Assembly: GCF_001591365.1 (NCBI RefSeq)
Contig: NZ_BCUT01000001.1
Location: 1,054,001-1,118,000, forward strand
Direction of reading: 5' to 3'
Source: Variovorax paradoxus NBRC 15149
GTDB lineage: Bacteria > Pseudomonadota > Gammaproteobacteria > Burkholderiales > Burkholderiaceae_C
Length of the DNA stretch: 64,000 nt
Each line of letters starts with the position of its first letter. Position 1 is the first letter of the stretch. The translations under genes were made by a program, and so were the position numbers. Shown here piece after piece: positions 28,476-37,163 of this stretch. The notes beneath the pieces are model-generated. The model did not search any database, was not told where the DNA came from, and saw only the letters and a list, made by a program, of their open reading frames with translations.

Positions 28476-29696
28476 ATGCATGTGTGTGTGCTCGGTGCCG
28501 GCATCGTGGGCCTGGCCACCGCCTGGCAGCTCGAACGCCGGGGCCACCAGGTCACGGTCGTCGACCGCGCCGCCCCCGGTGCGGGCGCCAGCGGCGGCAA
28601 CGGCGCGCAGCTCAGCTACTCGTACGTGCAGCCGCTGGCCGATCCATCGATCTGGAAGCAGCTGCCCAAGCTGCTGCTCTCGCCCACGTCGCCGCTCAAG
28701 CTGCGGCCCCAGCTCGACCCGCTCCAGTGGCGCTGGGGCCTGGCCTTCCTGGCAGCCTGCAATGCGCAGACCTCCCGCGGCACCACCGCCCAACTGCTCG
28801 CGCTGGCCGCGCTCAGCCGCACCGGCTTCGAGGAAATGCAGGCCGACGTGGCACCCGACTGCGACTTTTCCGCCACCGGCAAGCTGGTGCTGTACGCCAG
28901 CGCAGCCTCGCTCGACGGCGCACGCGCGCAGCTCGAACTGCAGCGCGCCATGGGCAGCGAGCAGCGCATCGTCTCGCCCGACGAATGCGCCGCCATCGAA
29001 CCCGCGCTCGCGGACTACCGCGGCCAGATGGCGGGCGCCGTCTACACGCCGAGCGAATGCGCGGCCGACTGCCTCAAGGTCTGCGCCGAACTGCAGCGGG
29101 TGCTCGGCGCGCGCGGCGTGCGCTTTTTGCTCGGCACCGACGTGCATGGCTTCGCGCGCAGCAACGGCCGGGTGGCGGCGGTGCAGACGAGCGCCGGCGA
29201 CATCGAGGCCGATGCCTTCGTGATGGCGCTGGGCTCGGCGTCACACAGGCTCGGGCGCGCGCTGGGCGCCTACCTGCCGGTGTATCCGCTCAAGGGCTAC
29301 AGCATCACGGTGGAGGTCGACCCCTCGCCCGGCGCCGCGCCCACGGTGAACGTGACCGACAGCGCCCGCAAGGTGGTGTTCGCGCGCATCGGCTCGCGGC
29401 TGCGCGTGGCGGGCATGGCGGAACTGGTGGGGCACGACGCGAGCATCCCGGCCACGCGCATCGAGACGCTGGCTGCCGCCACGCGCGCCGTGTTCCCGCA
29501 TGCAAGCCGGCTCGAGGAGCTGCATCCGTGGACCGGCATGCGGCCGGCCACGCCCAAGGGGCTGCCGATCATCGGGCGGCTGGCGAGCGCGCCCGCGAAC
29601 ATGCTGTTCAACACGGGGCATGGCGCACTGGGCTTCACGCTGGCTTTCGGCTCGGCACAGCGGATTGCCGAGGCGCTGGAGCCCGCGGCTTCCTGA
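28476..29696 (+). CDS. D-amino acid dehydrogenase-like FAD protein (DadA family)
   Basis: 406 residues. MHVCVLGAGIVGLATAWQLE is the FAD-binding start, followed by the acidic VVDRA; NGAQLSYSYVQPLADPSIW is the conserved second block of DadA proteins; RPATPKGLPIIGRL and NTGHGALGFTLAFGSA close the fold. It oxidatively deaminates D-amino acids, passing electrons to quinone in DadA. The start at 28476 places the fold at the N-terminus; the upstream open frame is not conserved-looking. It faces the racemase/binding-protein operon across the LysR box. Confidence 0.9.
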   Translation: MHVCVLGAGIVGLATAWQLERRGHQVTVVDRAAPGAGASGGNGAQLSYSYVQPLADPSIWKQLPKLLLSPTSPLKLRPQLDPLQWRWGLAFLAACNAQTSRGTTAQLLALAALSRTGFEEMQADVAPDCDFSATGKLVLYASAASLDGARAQLELQRAMGSEQRIVSPDECAAIEPALADYRGQMAGAVYTPSECAADCLKVCAELQRVLGARGVRFLLGTDVHGFARSNGRVAAVQTSAGDIEADAFVMALGSASHRLGRALGAYLPVYPLKGYSITVEVDPSPGAAPTVNVTDSARKVVFARIGSRLRVAGMAELVGHDASIPATRIETLAAATRAVFPHASRLEELHPWTGMRPATPKGLPIIGRLASAPANMLFNTGHGALGFTLAFGSAQRIAEALEPAAS

Positions 29697-29714
29697 GTTG
29701 CCGCGCCAGCGGTG

Positions 29715-30617
29715 TCAGACGGCCTGCTCGATCGCCTCGCGCATGCAGCGCGTGATGCCGCGCACTGCCACCGAATCGGGCTTGCCCGCAAAGCGCAGGG
29801 CGCGCACCGGCACCGGAATGTGCGGCTCCAGCGCCAGCACGTCGACCTTGGCGGCGTCCGCCGAGCGGGCCGTGCAGCCGTCGACCAGCGCCACGCCGAG
29901 GCCGTGGTGCGCCATCGACAGGGCGGCGTGGTAAGTCTGCACCGTGACCACCGCCTGCTGGAAGCCGACGCCCGCCTGGCGGCAGGCCTGGCTCAGGCTG
30001 GTGCCCACCGGATCGCGGCTGTCGAGCCCGATGACCGGCCGGTCGACCAAGTCGTGCAGCGCCACCGAGCCGTTGCGCACCAGCGCGCGCGGCAGCATGC
30101 CCTTGGGCGCGATGCACACCATGCGCGTGTCGGCCAAGGTTTCCTGCGTGAGCGAGGGATGCACCGCGGGGCTGAAGACAAAACCCACGTCGGCCTCCTG
30201 CAGCAACAGCGCCGACATGATCTGCGGCGAGTGCAGCGATTCCACCGTGATCGCATAGCCCGGGTGCTTCTCGCGGAAGGCCTTGAGCGCGCGCGGCAGC
30301 ACCTCGTAGCTCAGCGCCAGCACGCTCAGGATGCGCAGCTCGCCGGTGTCGCTGCCCGCGCGCAGGTTGGCCGCGAGGCGCTGCACCTCGTCGAGCTGCG
30401 CAAACAGCCGCTCGATGTGCGGATACAGCGTGAGCGCCTCGGTGGTCGGTGTGAGCCGGCCCTTGGCGCGCTGGAACAGCGGAAAGCCCAGCTGCAGTTC
30501 GGCATGCTGCAAGGTGCGGCTCACCGCCGGCTGCGTGATGTTGATGAGCCGCGCCGCCGCGCTCACGCTGCCCGTGAGCATGATCGCGTTGAAAACTTCG
30601 ATGTGGCGCAGGCGCAT
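29715..30617 (-). CDS. LysR-family transcriptional regulator
   Basis: 300 residues. The winged HTH is at residues 1-60 (MRLRHIEVFNAIMLTGSVSA, then AARLINITQPAVSRTLQHAE) and the effector-binding domain follows (RILSVLALSYEVLPRALKAF). It lies convergent to the DadA-like gene and 7 nt downstream of an M20 peptidase on its own strand. It probably controls this amino-acid cluster in response to an amino acid or derivative; a T-N11-A site is at 28324. Confidence 0.9.
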   Translation of the reverse strand: MRLRHIEVFNAIMLTGSVSAAARLINITQPAVSRTLQHAELQLGFPLFQRAKGRLTPTTEALTLYPHIERLFAQLDEVQRLAANLRAGSDTGELRILSVLALSYEVLPRALKAFREKHPGYAITVESLHSPQIMSALLLQEADVGFVFSPAVHPSLTQETLADTRMVCIAPKGMLPRALVRNGSVALHDLVDRPVIGLDSRDPVGTSLSQACRQAGVGFQQAVVTVQTYHAALSMAHHGLGVALVDGCTARSADAAKVDVLALEPHIPVPVRALRFAGKPDSVAVRGITRCMREAIEQAV

Positions 30618-30624
30618 GGCCGGC

Positions 30625-31911
30625 TCAGTTGCCTGCGATCTTGCTGCGGGAGAGGTCCATCACCATGCGGGTCGCAAGATAGAGCCTCGGCTCGATGGAG
30701 TCGACCAGCACGTACTCGGCATCGGCCGAATGCGCGCCGAAGCCCTGCAGGCCGAAGCGCTCCACCACCGGCGCCTTGGTCTTGAGCGCGGCAAAGGCGG
30801 CATCGGTGCCGCCGCCGGCCACCTTGTCGTCGGCGCCCAGCGGCCGGCCGAGCTCGTCCTTGTAGATCTGCTGCGCGTGCTTGGCAAGCGCGAGCGAGGC
30901 ATCGGTGGCTTCGAGCGGCGGACGGCGGCGCTCGAACTTCATCGCGACCTTGGCCTCCGGGATCAGCTGCTTCTTCACGCGCTCCTGCACCTGCTGCTCA
31001 ATGCGGTCGTAGTCGCTCACCTTGAGCACGCGCACATCGGCGCCCGCGGTGGCGCTGGCCGGAATCACGTTGCGGTTGCTGCCCGAACGCGAGATGGTCC
31101 AGTTCATCTTGAGCCCGGTGGCCGGGTCGGACAGGTCGCGCATCTGCAGGATCTGGTGCGACAGCTCGTAGAGCGCATTCACGCCCAGCTCCGGCGCCGA
31201 GCCTGCATGCGAGGCCTTGCCCGTGACGTTGAGCGAAACCGAGGCAATGCCCGCGGTGGCCAGCGAGAGCTTGTCTTCCTTGACCGATGCGCCCTCGAAC
31301 GACAGCACCGCGTCGTGCTCGCTGCCCAGCCGCGTGATGAGCGCGCGCGAACCGGGCGAGCTGATTTCCTCGTCGCCGTTGATGAGCACCGTGAGCGTGC
31401 CGTAGTCCTTGAACTTCAGCGCCTGCAGCATCGCGACCGTGTGCGTGATGACGGCCACGCCCTGCTTGTCGTCGGCAATGCCCAGGCCATAGGCCTTGTC
31501 GCCTTCGACGCGGAACGGCTGCTTGTCGAGCATGCCCACGGTGTAGACCGTGTCCATGTGCGCGATGAGCATGATCTTCTTCTTGCCCGTGCCCTTGAAG
31601 GTGGCGCGCACCGCCCGGCCGATCTTCTCGGGCGTGTCTTCCATGCGGTAGGCCTCGGCGCTGGTGTCGACGAGCTCGACCTCGCCGCCCATGGCCTTGA
31701 ACTTTGCGGCGATGAGGTCGGAGATCTTCTCCAGGCCTTCGAGGTCGCGGCTGCCCGATTCGATCGAGACCAGCTCCTTCAGCGTCTCGAGCAGCGCGAG
31801 CTTTTCCTTGGCGGCCAGCGAGGCGATGCGGGCATCGGGGGCGGCAAACGCGGTGCCCAGGCAGGCGGCGCAAACGGCGGCGAGCAGGAATTTGCGGGGC
31901 TGGAATGTCAT
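30625..31911 (-). CDS. M20 peptidase, glutamate carboxypeptidase type (second copy)
   Basis: 428 residues with a signal peptide (cleavage near TAFA-APDAR). Motifs: AHMDTVYTVG, LGIADDKQG, NGDEEISSPGSR, GKASHAGSAPELGVNALYEL and AGGGTDAAFAALK. It is closely similar in layout to the protein at 11967-13235. The likely role is periplasmic release of C-terminal glutamate or other amino acids from peptides or folates. It sits between polA (31 nt away) and the LysR gene, on the same strand, and links to the amino-acid cluster. Confidence 0.89.
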   Translation of the reverse strand: MTFQPRKFLLAAVCAACLGTAFAAPDARIASLAAKEKLALLETLKELVSIESGSRDLEGLEKISDLIAAKFKAMGGEVELVDTSAEAYRMEDTPEKIGRAVRATFKGTGKKKIMLIAHMDTVYTVGMLDKQPFRVEGDKAYGLGIADDKQGVAVITHTVAMLQALKFKDYGTLTVLINGDEEISSPGSRALITRLGSEHDAVLSFEGASVKEDKLSLATAGIASVSLNVTGKASHAGSAPELGVNALYELSHQILQMRDLSDPATGLKMNWTISRSGSNRNVIPASATAGADVRVLKVSDYDRIEQQVQERVKKQLIPEAKVAMKFERRRPPLEATDASLALAKHAQQIYKDELGRPLGADDKVAGGGTDAAFAALKTKAPVVERFGLQGFGAHSADAEYVLVDSIEPRLYLATRMVMDLSRSKIAGN

Positions 31912-31942
31912 GTGCGTGCTTCTTCTTTCTTTCGTCGGTTGA

Positions 31943-34765
31943 TCAGTGCGCCTTGTCCCAGTTGGGACCGATGCCGATCTCGGCCAGCAGCGGCACCTTG
32001 AGTTCGGCCACGCCGGCCATCAGGCGCGGGATTTCGGTGCGCACCCATTCGATCTCTGCCTCGGGCACCTCGAACACCAGTTCGTCGTGCACCTGCATGA
32101 TCATGCGGGTGGCGCGCTTCTCTTCGTCAAGCACGTTCTGTACCTTGATCATGCTGAGCTTGATGAGGTCGGCCGCCGTGCCCTGCATCGGCGCGTTGAT
32201 GGCCGCGCGCTCGGCGCCGCCGCGGCGCGGGCCGTTGGGCGAATTGATCTCGGGCAGGTAGAGGCGCCGGCCGAACACGGTCTCGACATAGCCCTTTTCC
32301 TTGGCCAGCGCCTTGGTCTCGTCCATGTACGCCTTCACGCCCGGATAGCGCGCAAAGTAGCGGTCGATGTAGGAGGCCGCGGCCTTGGTCTCGATGCCCA
32401 GGTTGCGCGCCAGGCCGAAGCTGCTCATGCCGTAGATGAGCCCGAAGTTGATCACCTTGGCATAGCGGCGCTGCTCGCTCGACACCTGGTCGGGCGTGGC
32501 GCCGAACACCTCCGCCGCGGTGGCGCGGTGCACGTCGATGCCCTCCCTGAAGGCGCGCAGCAGCGACTCGTCGCCGCTGATGTGGGCCATGATGCGCAGC
32601 TCGATCTGCGAGTAGTCGGCGCTCGCGATCACGCTGCCGGCCGGTGCAATGAAGGCCTCGCGCACGCGGCGGCCTTCGGGCGTGCGGATCGGGATGTTCT
32701 GCAGGTTGGGGTCGTTGCTCGACAGCCGCCCCGTCACCGCCACCGCCTGCGCATAGTGCGTGTGGACGCGGCCGGTGCGCGGGTTGGCGAGCTGGCCGAG
32801 CTTGTCGGTGTAGGTGCCCTTGAGCTTGGACAGGCCGCGGTGCTCGAGGATCTTGGCCGGCAGCGGATAGTCCTCGGCCAGTTTCTCGAGCACTTCCTCG
32901 TCGGTGCTCGGCGCGCCGCTCGGCGTCTTCTTGACCACCGGCAGGCCCAGCTTGGTGAAGAAGATCTCGCCGATCTGCTTGGGCGAACCCAGGTTGAAGG
33001 GCTGGCCCGCGATCTCGTAGGCCTCCTGCTCGAGCGCCATGATGCGCGTGCCGAGCTCGTGGCTCTGCGCGGCCAGCGTGGGCGCATCGATCAGCACGCC
33101 GTTGCGCTCGACGCGGTAGAGCGCCTCGCTCGAATCCATCTCGAGCTGGTAGATGAAGCGCAGCTTCTCGTCGCGCTCGATCTGCGGCCACAGCGCCAGG
33201 TGGACGTCGAGCGTCTGGTCGCTGTCCTCGCACGAATATTCGGCGGCCTTGGCGATGTCGACCTGGCTGAACGGGATCTGGTGCGCGCCCTTGCCGCACA
33301 GGTCTTCGTACGAGATGCCGCTGCGGCCCAGGTGGCGCTCGGCCAGGCTCGCAAGCCCGTGCGGACGGTGCGCCTCGAGCACGTAGCTCTGCAGCATGGT
33401 GTCGTGCGCATAGCCCTGCACCTCGATGCTGTGGTTGGCGAACACATGGCGGTCGTACTTGATGTGCTGGCCGAGTTTTTTCTTCGCGGGGTTTTCGAGC
33501 CAGGGCTTGAGCCTGGCGAGCACCTCGTCGATGGGCAGCTGCGCGGGTGCATCGGGGTAGTTGTGCGCCAGTGGAATGTAGGCCGCCTCGCCGGGCTCGA
33601 CGCTGAAGCTCACGCCCACGATCTGCGCGACCATTTCATCGAGCGACGTGGTCTCGGTGTCGATGGCGGCCAGGTCCGCGGCTTCCAGCTTTGCGAGCCA
33701 GGCGTCGAACTGGGCCCAAGTCGTGATCGTCTCGTACTTCAGGTTGCTCGCGGGCGCAGCGGCCTCCAGCGCGCCGAGTTCGGCCGATTCGTCGAACAGG
33801 CCGCCCTGGTCGGCGCTCGCAGCGGCGCCGCGGGCCATCTGCTTCTTGATGTTCTCCTCGATCAGCTCGGGCGGCACTTCCAGCGCCTCGATCGACTTGA
33901 CCAGGCTCTTGAAGCCGAACCGCTCGTAGAAAGGCTTGAGCTCGGCGGTCTGCGGCGCGCCCACCGGCAGGCCTTCGAGCGAAGGCAGGCCGGCGACGTG
34001 CGCGGCCAGGTCGCAATCGGTGCGGATGGTGACGAGCTGGCGGCTCAGCGGGAGCTTGTCCAAGGCCTTGCGCAGGTTTTCACCCGCCTGGCCCTTGACC
34101 TCCGCGGCGCGCTCGATCAGTGCATCGAGCGAACCGTACTCGAGCAGCCATTTGGCGGCTGTCTTGGGGCCGACCTTCTCGACGCCGGGCACGTTGTCGA
34201 CCGCATCGCCGACCAGCGTCTGGTAGTCGATCATCAGGTTGGGCGGCACGCCGAACTCCGACGTGACGCCCGCCACGTCGCGCTTCTTGCCGTTCATCGT
34301 GTCGATGATGGTGATGTGCTCGTCCACCAGCTGGCTCAGGTCCTTGTCGCCGCTCGAAACGATCACCTCGACGCCCTGCTGCGCCGCGGTCTTGGCGAGC
34401 GTGCCGATCACGTCGTCGGCCTCGATGTCGGGCACGCACAGCACCGGCCAGCCCATCAGCTTGACCACCTCGTGGATGGGGTCGATCTGGCTGCGCAGGT
34501 CGTCGGGCATGGGGGAGCGGTTGGCCTTGTATTCGGGATACAGGTCGTCGCGGAAGGTCTTGCCGGGCGCATCGAAGATGCAGGCCGCATAGTCGGCGCG
34601 CACCTCGCGGCGCAGCGCCGTCATCATGTTGATCATTCCGCGGATGGCGCCGGTCGCCGGGCTCTTCGGATCGCCGGGCACGGCCCGCAGGTCGGGCATG
34701 GCATGGAAGGCGCGGTAGAGATAGCTCGAGCCATCGACGAGCAGCAGCGTTTTCTTGTCGGTCAT
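31943..34765 (-). CDS. polA: DNA polymerase I
   Basis: 940 residues with all three domains. The 5'-3' exonuclease is N-terminal (LLLVDGSSYLYRAFHAMP; SSGDKDLSQLVD; PGVEKVGPKTAAKWL). The 3'-5' exonuclease keeps its acidic motif (AAIDTETTSLDE), so proofreading is likely intact. The polymerase has motif A ASADYSQIELRIMAH, the O-helix RRYAKVINFGLIYGMSSFG and motif C MQVHDELVFEVP. ATG 34765 gives MTDKKTLLLVDGSS; the frame continues upstream to a TTG without support. It is used in Okazaki fragment maturation and repair. Confidence 0.98.
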   Translation of the reverse strand: MTDKKTLLLVDGSSYLYRAFHAMPDLRAVPGDPKSPATGAIRGMINMMTALRREVRADYAACIFDAPGKTFRDDLYPEYKANRSPMPDDLRSQIDPIHEVVKLMGWPVLCVPDIEADDVIGTLAKTAAQQGVEVIVSSGDKDLSQLVDEHITIIDTMNGKKRDVAGVTSEFGVPPNLMIDYQTLVGDAVDNVPGVEKVGPKTAAKWLLEYGSLDALIERAAEVKGQAGENLRKALDKLPLSRQLVTIRTDCDLAAHVAGLPSLEGLPVGAPQTAELKPFYERFGFKSLVKSIEALEVPPELIEENIKKQMARGAAASADQGGLFDESAELGALEAAAPASNLKYETITTWAQFDAWLAKLEAADLAAIDTETTSLDEMVAQIVGVSFSVEPGEAAYIPLAHNYPDAPAQLPIDEVLARLKPWLENPAKKKLGQHIKYDRHVFANHSIEVQGYAHDTMLQSYVLEAHRPHGLASLAERHLGRSGISYEDLCGKGAHQIPFSQVDIAKAAEYSCEDSDQTLDVHLALWPQIERDEKLRFIYQLEMDSSEALYRVERNGVLIDAPTLAAQSHELGTRIMALEQEAYEIAGQPFNLGSPKQIGEIFFTKLGLPVVKKTPSGAPSTDEEVLEKLAEDYPLPAKILEHRGLSKLKGTYTDKLGQLANPRTGRVHTHYAQAVAVTGRLSSNDPNLQNIPIRTPEGRRVREAFIAPAGSVIASADYSQIELRIMAHISGDESLLRAFREGIDVHRATAAEVFGATPDQVSSEQRRYAKVINFGLIYGMSSFGLARNLGIETKAAASYIDRYFARYPGVKAYMDETKALAKEKGYVETVFGRRLYLPEINSPNGPRRGGAERAAINAPMQGTAADLIKLSMIKVQNVLDEEKRATRMIMQVHDELVFEVPEAEIEWVRTEIPRLMAGVAELKVPLLAEIGIGPNWDKAH

Positions 34766-34850
34766 CGGGCCATTTTGCCGTGCCCGGACCGGCATCCCGA
34801 ACCACGCCTGCAAGCGCCGCCCGCCGACACGCCGAAAGCGCCCCCGCGCC

Positions 34851-34856
34851 TACAAT
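34851..34856 (+). promoter_or_regulatory. TACAAT -10 just before the DUF2782 gene
   Basis: TACAAT ends 6 nt before ATG 34863, so the transcript would start at or next to the start codon. There is no clear -35 or ribosome site (the leader is CCCTCC). Confidence 0.45.
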
Positions 34857-34862
34857 CCCTCC

Positions 34863-35228
34863 ATGCCTAGCCCCACACTCCTGGTCGCCCGCCGCATCCT
34901 GCTGGCGCTGGCCTTTGCCGTCCCCGTTGCCGCCGTCCAGGCGCAGCCCGCGCCCGCCGCAACGCCTGCGCCGGCCGAGCCGCTACAAAATCAGGAGCAG
35001 GCCGAGGGCCGCCGCAACCAGAAGGTCGAGCACATCCACACGGAAGACAGCGGCGCCTCGGTCGACGAAGTGCGCTACGGCGGCCGCACGCAGAGCATCA
35101 ACGTGAAGCCCAAGGCCAACGTGCCGGGCTACGAGGTGCGGCCCAACGATCCAGGCGCGCGTGCGGGTTCCGGCGATGCCAACTCGAACGGCAACGGCGC
35201 CCGGGTCTGGAACGTGATGAAGTTCTGA
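34863..35228 (+). CDS. DUF2782 exported small protein
   Basis: 121 residues. The signal peptide ends near AVQA-QPAP; a Pro/Ala linker, a Glu/Arg-rich segment and the core HIHTEDSGASVDEVRYGGRT follow, then RVWNVMKF at the C-terminus. This is the DUF2782 family, found in many betaproteobacteria between polA and thrB. Function unknown; probably periplasmic. It is divergent from polA and 43 nt before thrB. Confidence 0.82.
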   Translation: MPSPTLLVARRILLALAFAVPVAAVQAQPAPAATPAPAEPLQNQEQAEGRRNQKVEHIHTEDSGASVDEVRYGGRTQSINVKPKANVPGYEVRPNDPGARAGSGDANSNGNGARVWNVMKF

Positions 35229-35271
35229 CCGTGCCGCGCCTTCCAACTGCAGCAAGACGCTGAGCACCGCC

Positions 35272-36318
35272 ATGGCAGTTTTTACCGAAGTCGAGTTCGG
35301 CGAGGCGGACGCGCTCGTGCAGCGCCTGGGCCTCGGCCCGCTGCGCGAGCTGCGCGGCATCGAGGGCGGCATCGAGAACACCAACTACTTCGCGACCGCC
35401 GAAAGCGGCGAGTTCGTGCTGACGCTGTTCGAGCGCCTCGGCGCCGAGCAGCTTCCCTACTACCTTGGCCTCATGAAGCACCTGGCGGGCCGCGGCCTGC
35501 CGGTGCCCGAGCCGGTGGCCGATCCGGCCATCCAGCCGCCCTCGGGCCATGCGCTGACGATTCCCGCGAACGCCCCGTGCGAACTGCTGCTCAAGGTGGC
35601 GGGCAAGCCGGCCGCACTGGTGCAGCGGCTCTCGGGCCGCAGCGAGCTCGCGCCGGGCACGGCCCATTGCGCCGAGCTGGGCGCCCTGCTCGCGCGCATG
35701 CACCTGGCCGCGCGCGACTTTCCGCGCATCCAGCCGAACCTGCGCGGCCTCGCATGGTGGAACGACACCGTGCCGGTGGTGCTGCCCTACGTGGACGAAT
35801 CGCAGGCGGCGCTGCTGAGCGCCGAACTCGCGTATCAAAACCACATCGCCGAATCGTCGGCCTACGCGGCGCTGCCGCGCGGCCCGGTGCATGCCGACAT
35901 GTTCCGCGACAACGTGATGTTCGCCACCGGTGAAGACGCCGGCGCGGCGCCGCGCCTCACCGGCGTGTTCGACTTCTATTTCGCGGGCACCGACACCTGG
36001 CTGTTCGACCTGGCCGTGTGCCTGAACGACTGGGCCATCGATCTTTCAACGGGCCGGCACGACGCCGAACGCGCCGATGCGCTGCTCGCGGCCTATGAAA
36101 GCGTGCGCCCGCTGAATGCGTCCGAGCGCGCCCTGCTGCCCGCCATGCTGCGCGCCGCGGCGCTGCGCTTCTGGATTTCGCGGCTGTGGGACTTTCACCT
36201 GCCGCGCGAAGCCAGCATGCTCAAGCCGCACGACCCGGCGCACTTCGAGCGCGTGCTGCGCGAGCGCGCCACCCATCCGCATGCCATGGCGCAGTCGCTC
36301 GAGCCGCTGCCCGCCTGA
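35272..36318 (+). CDS. thrB: Homoserine kinase, type II (aminoglycoside-phosphotransferase fold)
   Basis: 348 residues. It is the APH/choline-kinase-fold ThrB of proteobacteria, not the GHMP type. The ATP region is GIEGGIENTNYFATAESGEF, the catalytic loop is GPVHADMFRDNVMF (Asp within HADMFRDN) and the metal motif GVFDFYFAG follows. It phosphorylates homoserine on the threonine pathway. The ATG lies 43 nt after DUF2782; a membrane protein follows 10 nt later. Confidence 0.95.
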   Translation: MAVFTEVEFGEADALVQRLGLGPLRELRGIEGGIENTNYFATAESGEFVLTLFERLGAEQLPYYLGLMKHLAGRGLPVPEPVADPAIQPPSGHALTIPANAPCELLLKVAGKPAALVQRLSGRSELAPGTAHCAELGALLARMHLAARDFPRIQPNLRGLAWWNDTVPVVLPYVDESQAALLSAELAYQNHIAESSAYAALPRGPVHADMFRDNVMFATGEDAGAAPRLTGVFDFYFAGTDTWLFDLAVCLNDWAIDLSTGRHDAERADALLAAYESVRPLNASERALLPAMLRAAALRFWISRLWDFHLPREASMLKPHDPAHFERVLRERATHPHAMAQSLEPLPA

Positions 36319-36328
36319 GCCTTCAAGA

Positions 36329-37153
36329 ATGAAACTCCACATCGTGCCGGCGCGAACCGGCGCCGAATGGGTCCGCCTCGGGCTCAAGACCTTCTGGCGG
36401 CAGCCGCTCGCCTTCATCTCGCTGTTCTTCCTGCTGATGGCGCTGATCTCGACGGTGTCGCTGCTGCCGCTGGTGGGCAGCGTGCTGGCGCCGATCCTGC
36501 TGCCCTTCATGACGCTGGGCCTGATGGTGGCCACTTCAATTGCCTACACCGACAACGCCGAGGGTGCCGGCACCGCCGGCCATGCGCAGCGGCCCACCGG
36601 CTCGGCCATGTTCGTGGCGGTGGCGGCCGCCATGCGCACCGAGTGGCGCTCGCTGGTCAAGCTCGGCGTGATCTCGGCGGCGTATTTCGTGGTGGCGGTG
36701 CTGCTCACGAGCTTCATCGACGGCGGGCAGCTGGCACGCGCCTACCTGCTCGACGACATGCCCTCGGCCGAGACCATCGCGAGCAGCGACTTCCAGGTCG
36801 CGCGCATGTTCCTCATGTGCCTGAACCTGCCGCTCTCGCTGGCGATGTGGCACGCCCCGGCGCTCGTGCACTGGCACGGCGTGGAACCGGTCAAGAGCAT
36901 CTTCTTCAGCGTGGTGGCGCTGTTCCGCAACTTCGGCGCCTACGCGCTCTTCGTGCTGGCGTGGTTCGGCGTGTTCCTGCTCGCGGGCATCGGAATGGGG
37001 CTCATCGCCACCGTGCTGATCGGCGTGGGCGCGGCGGCCGGCGGCGCGGCGCTCATCGGCAACGTGCTGATCGTGGGATCGGCGCTGGTGCTCGCGGCGA
37101 TGTCGCTGAGCTCCACCTGGTTCACCTTCCGCGACAGCTTCGATCCGAGCTGA
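36329..37153 (+). CDS. BPSS1780-type integral membrane protein
   Basis: 274 residues with about six transmembrane helices (first LAFISLFFLLMALISTVSLL). It starts with the family-typical KLHIVPARTGAEWVRLGLKT, and SLAMWHAPALVHWHGVEPVK is a conserved loop. The family is common next to thrB in Burkholderiales. The function is unknown. It starts 10 nt after thrB and is probably cotranscribed. It is convergent with the DUF3999 gene, 10 nt away. Confidence 0.82.
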   Translation: MKLHIVPARTGAEWVRLGLKTFWRQPLAFISLFFLLMALISTVSLLPLVGSVLAPILLPFMTLGLMVATSIAYTDNAEGAGTAGHAQRPTGSAMFVAVAAAMRTEWRSLVKLGVISAAYFVVAVLLTSFIDGGQLARAYLLDDMPSAETIASSDFQVARMFLMCLNLPLSLAMWHAPALVHWHGVEPVKSIFFSVVALFRNFGAYALFVLAWFGVFLLAGIGMGLIATVLIGVGAAAGGAALIGNVLIVGSALVLAAMSLSSTWFTFRDSFDPS

Positions 37154-37163
37154 TCCGCCTTCC

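Noticed and set aside
31946..34870. 974-codon open frame on the plus strand opposite polA
   Set aside because: Mirror image of polA produced by GC-rich third positions; composition is His/Arg/Val-rich without any family motif, and polA is certain.
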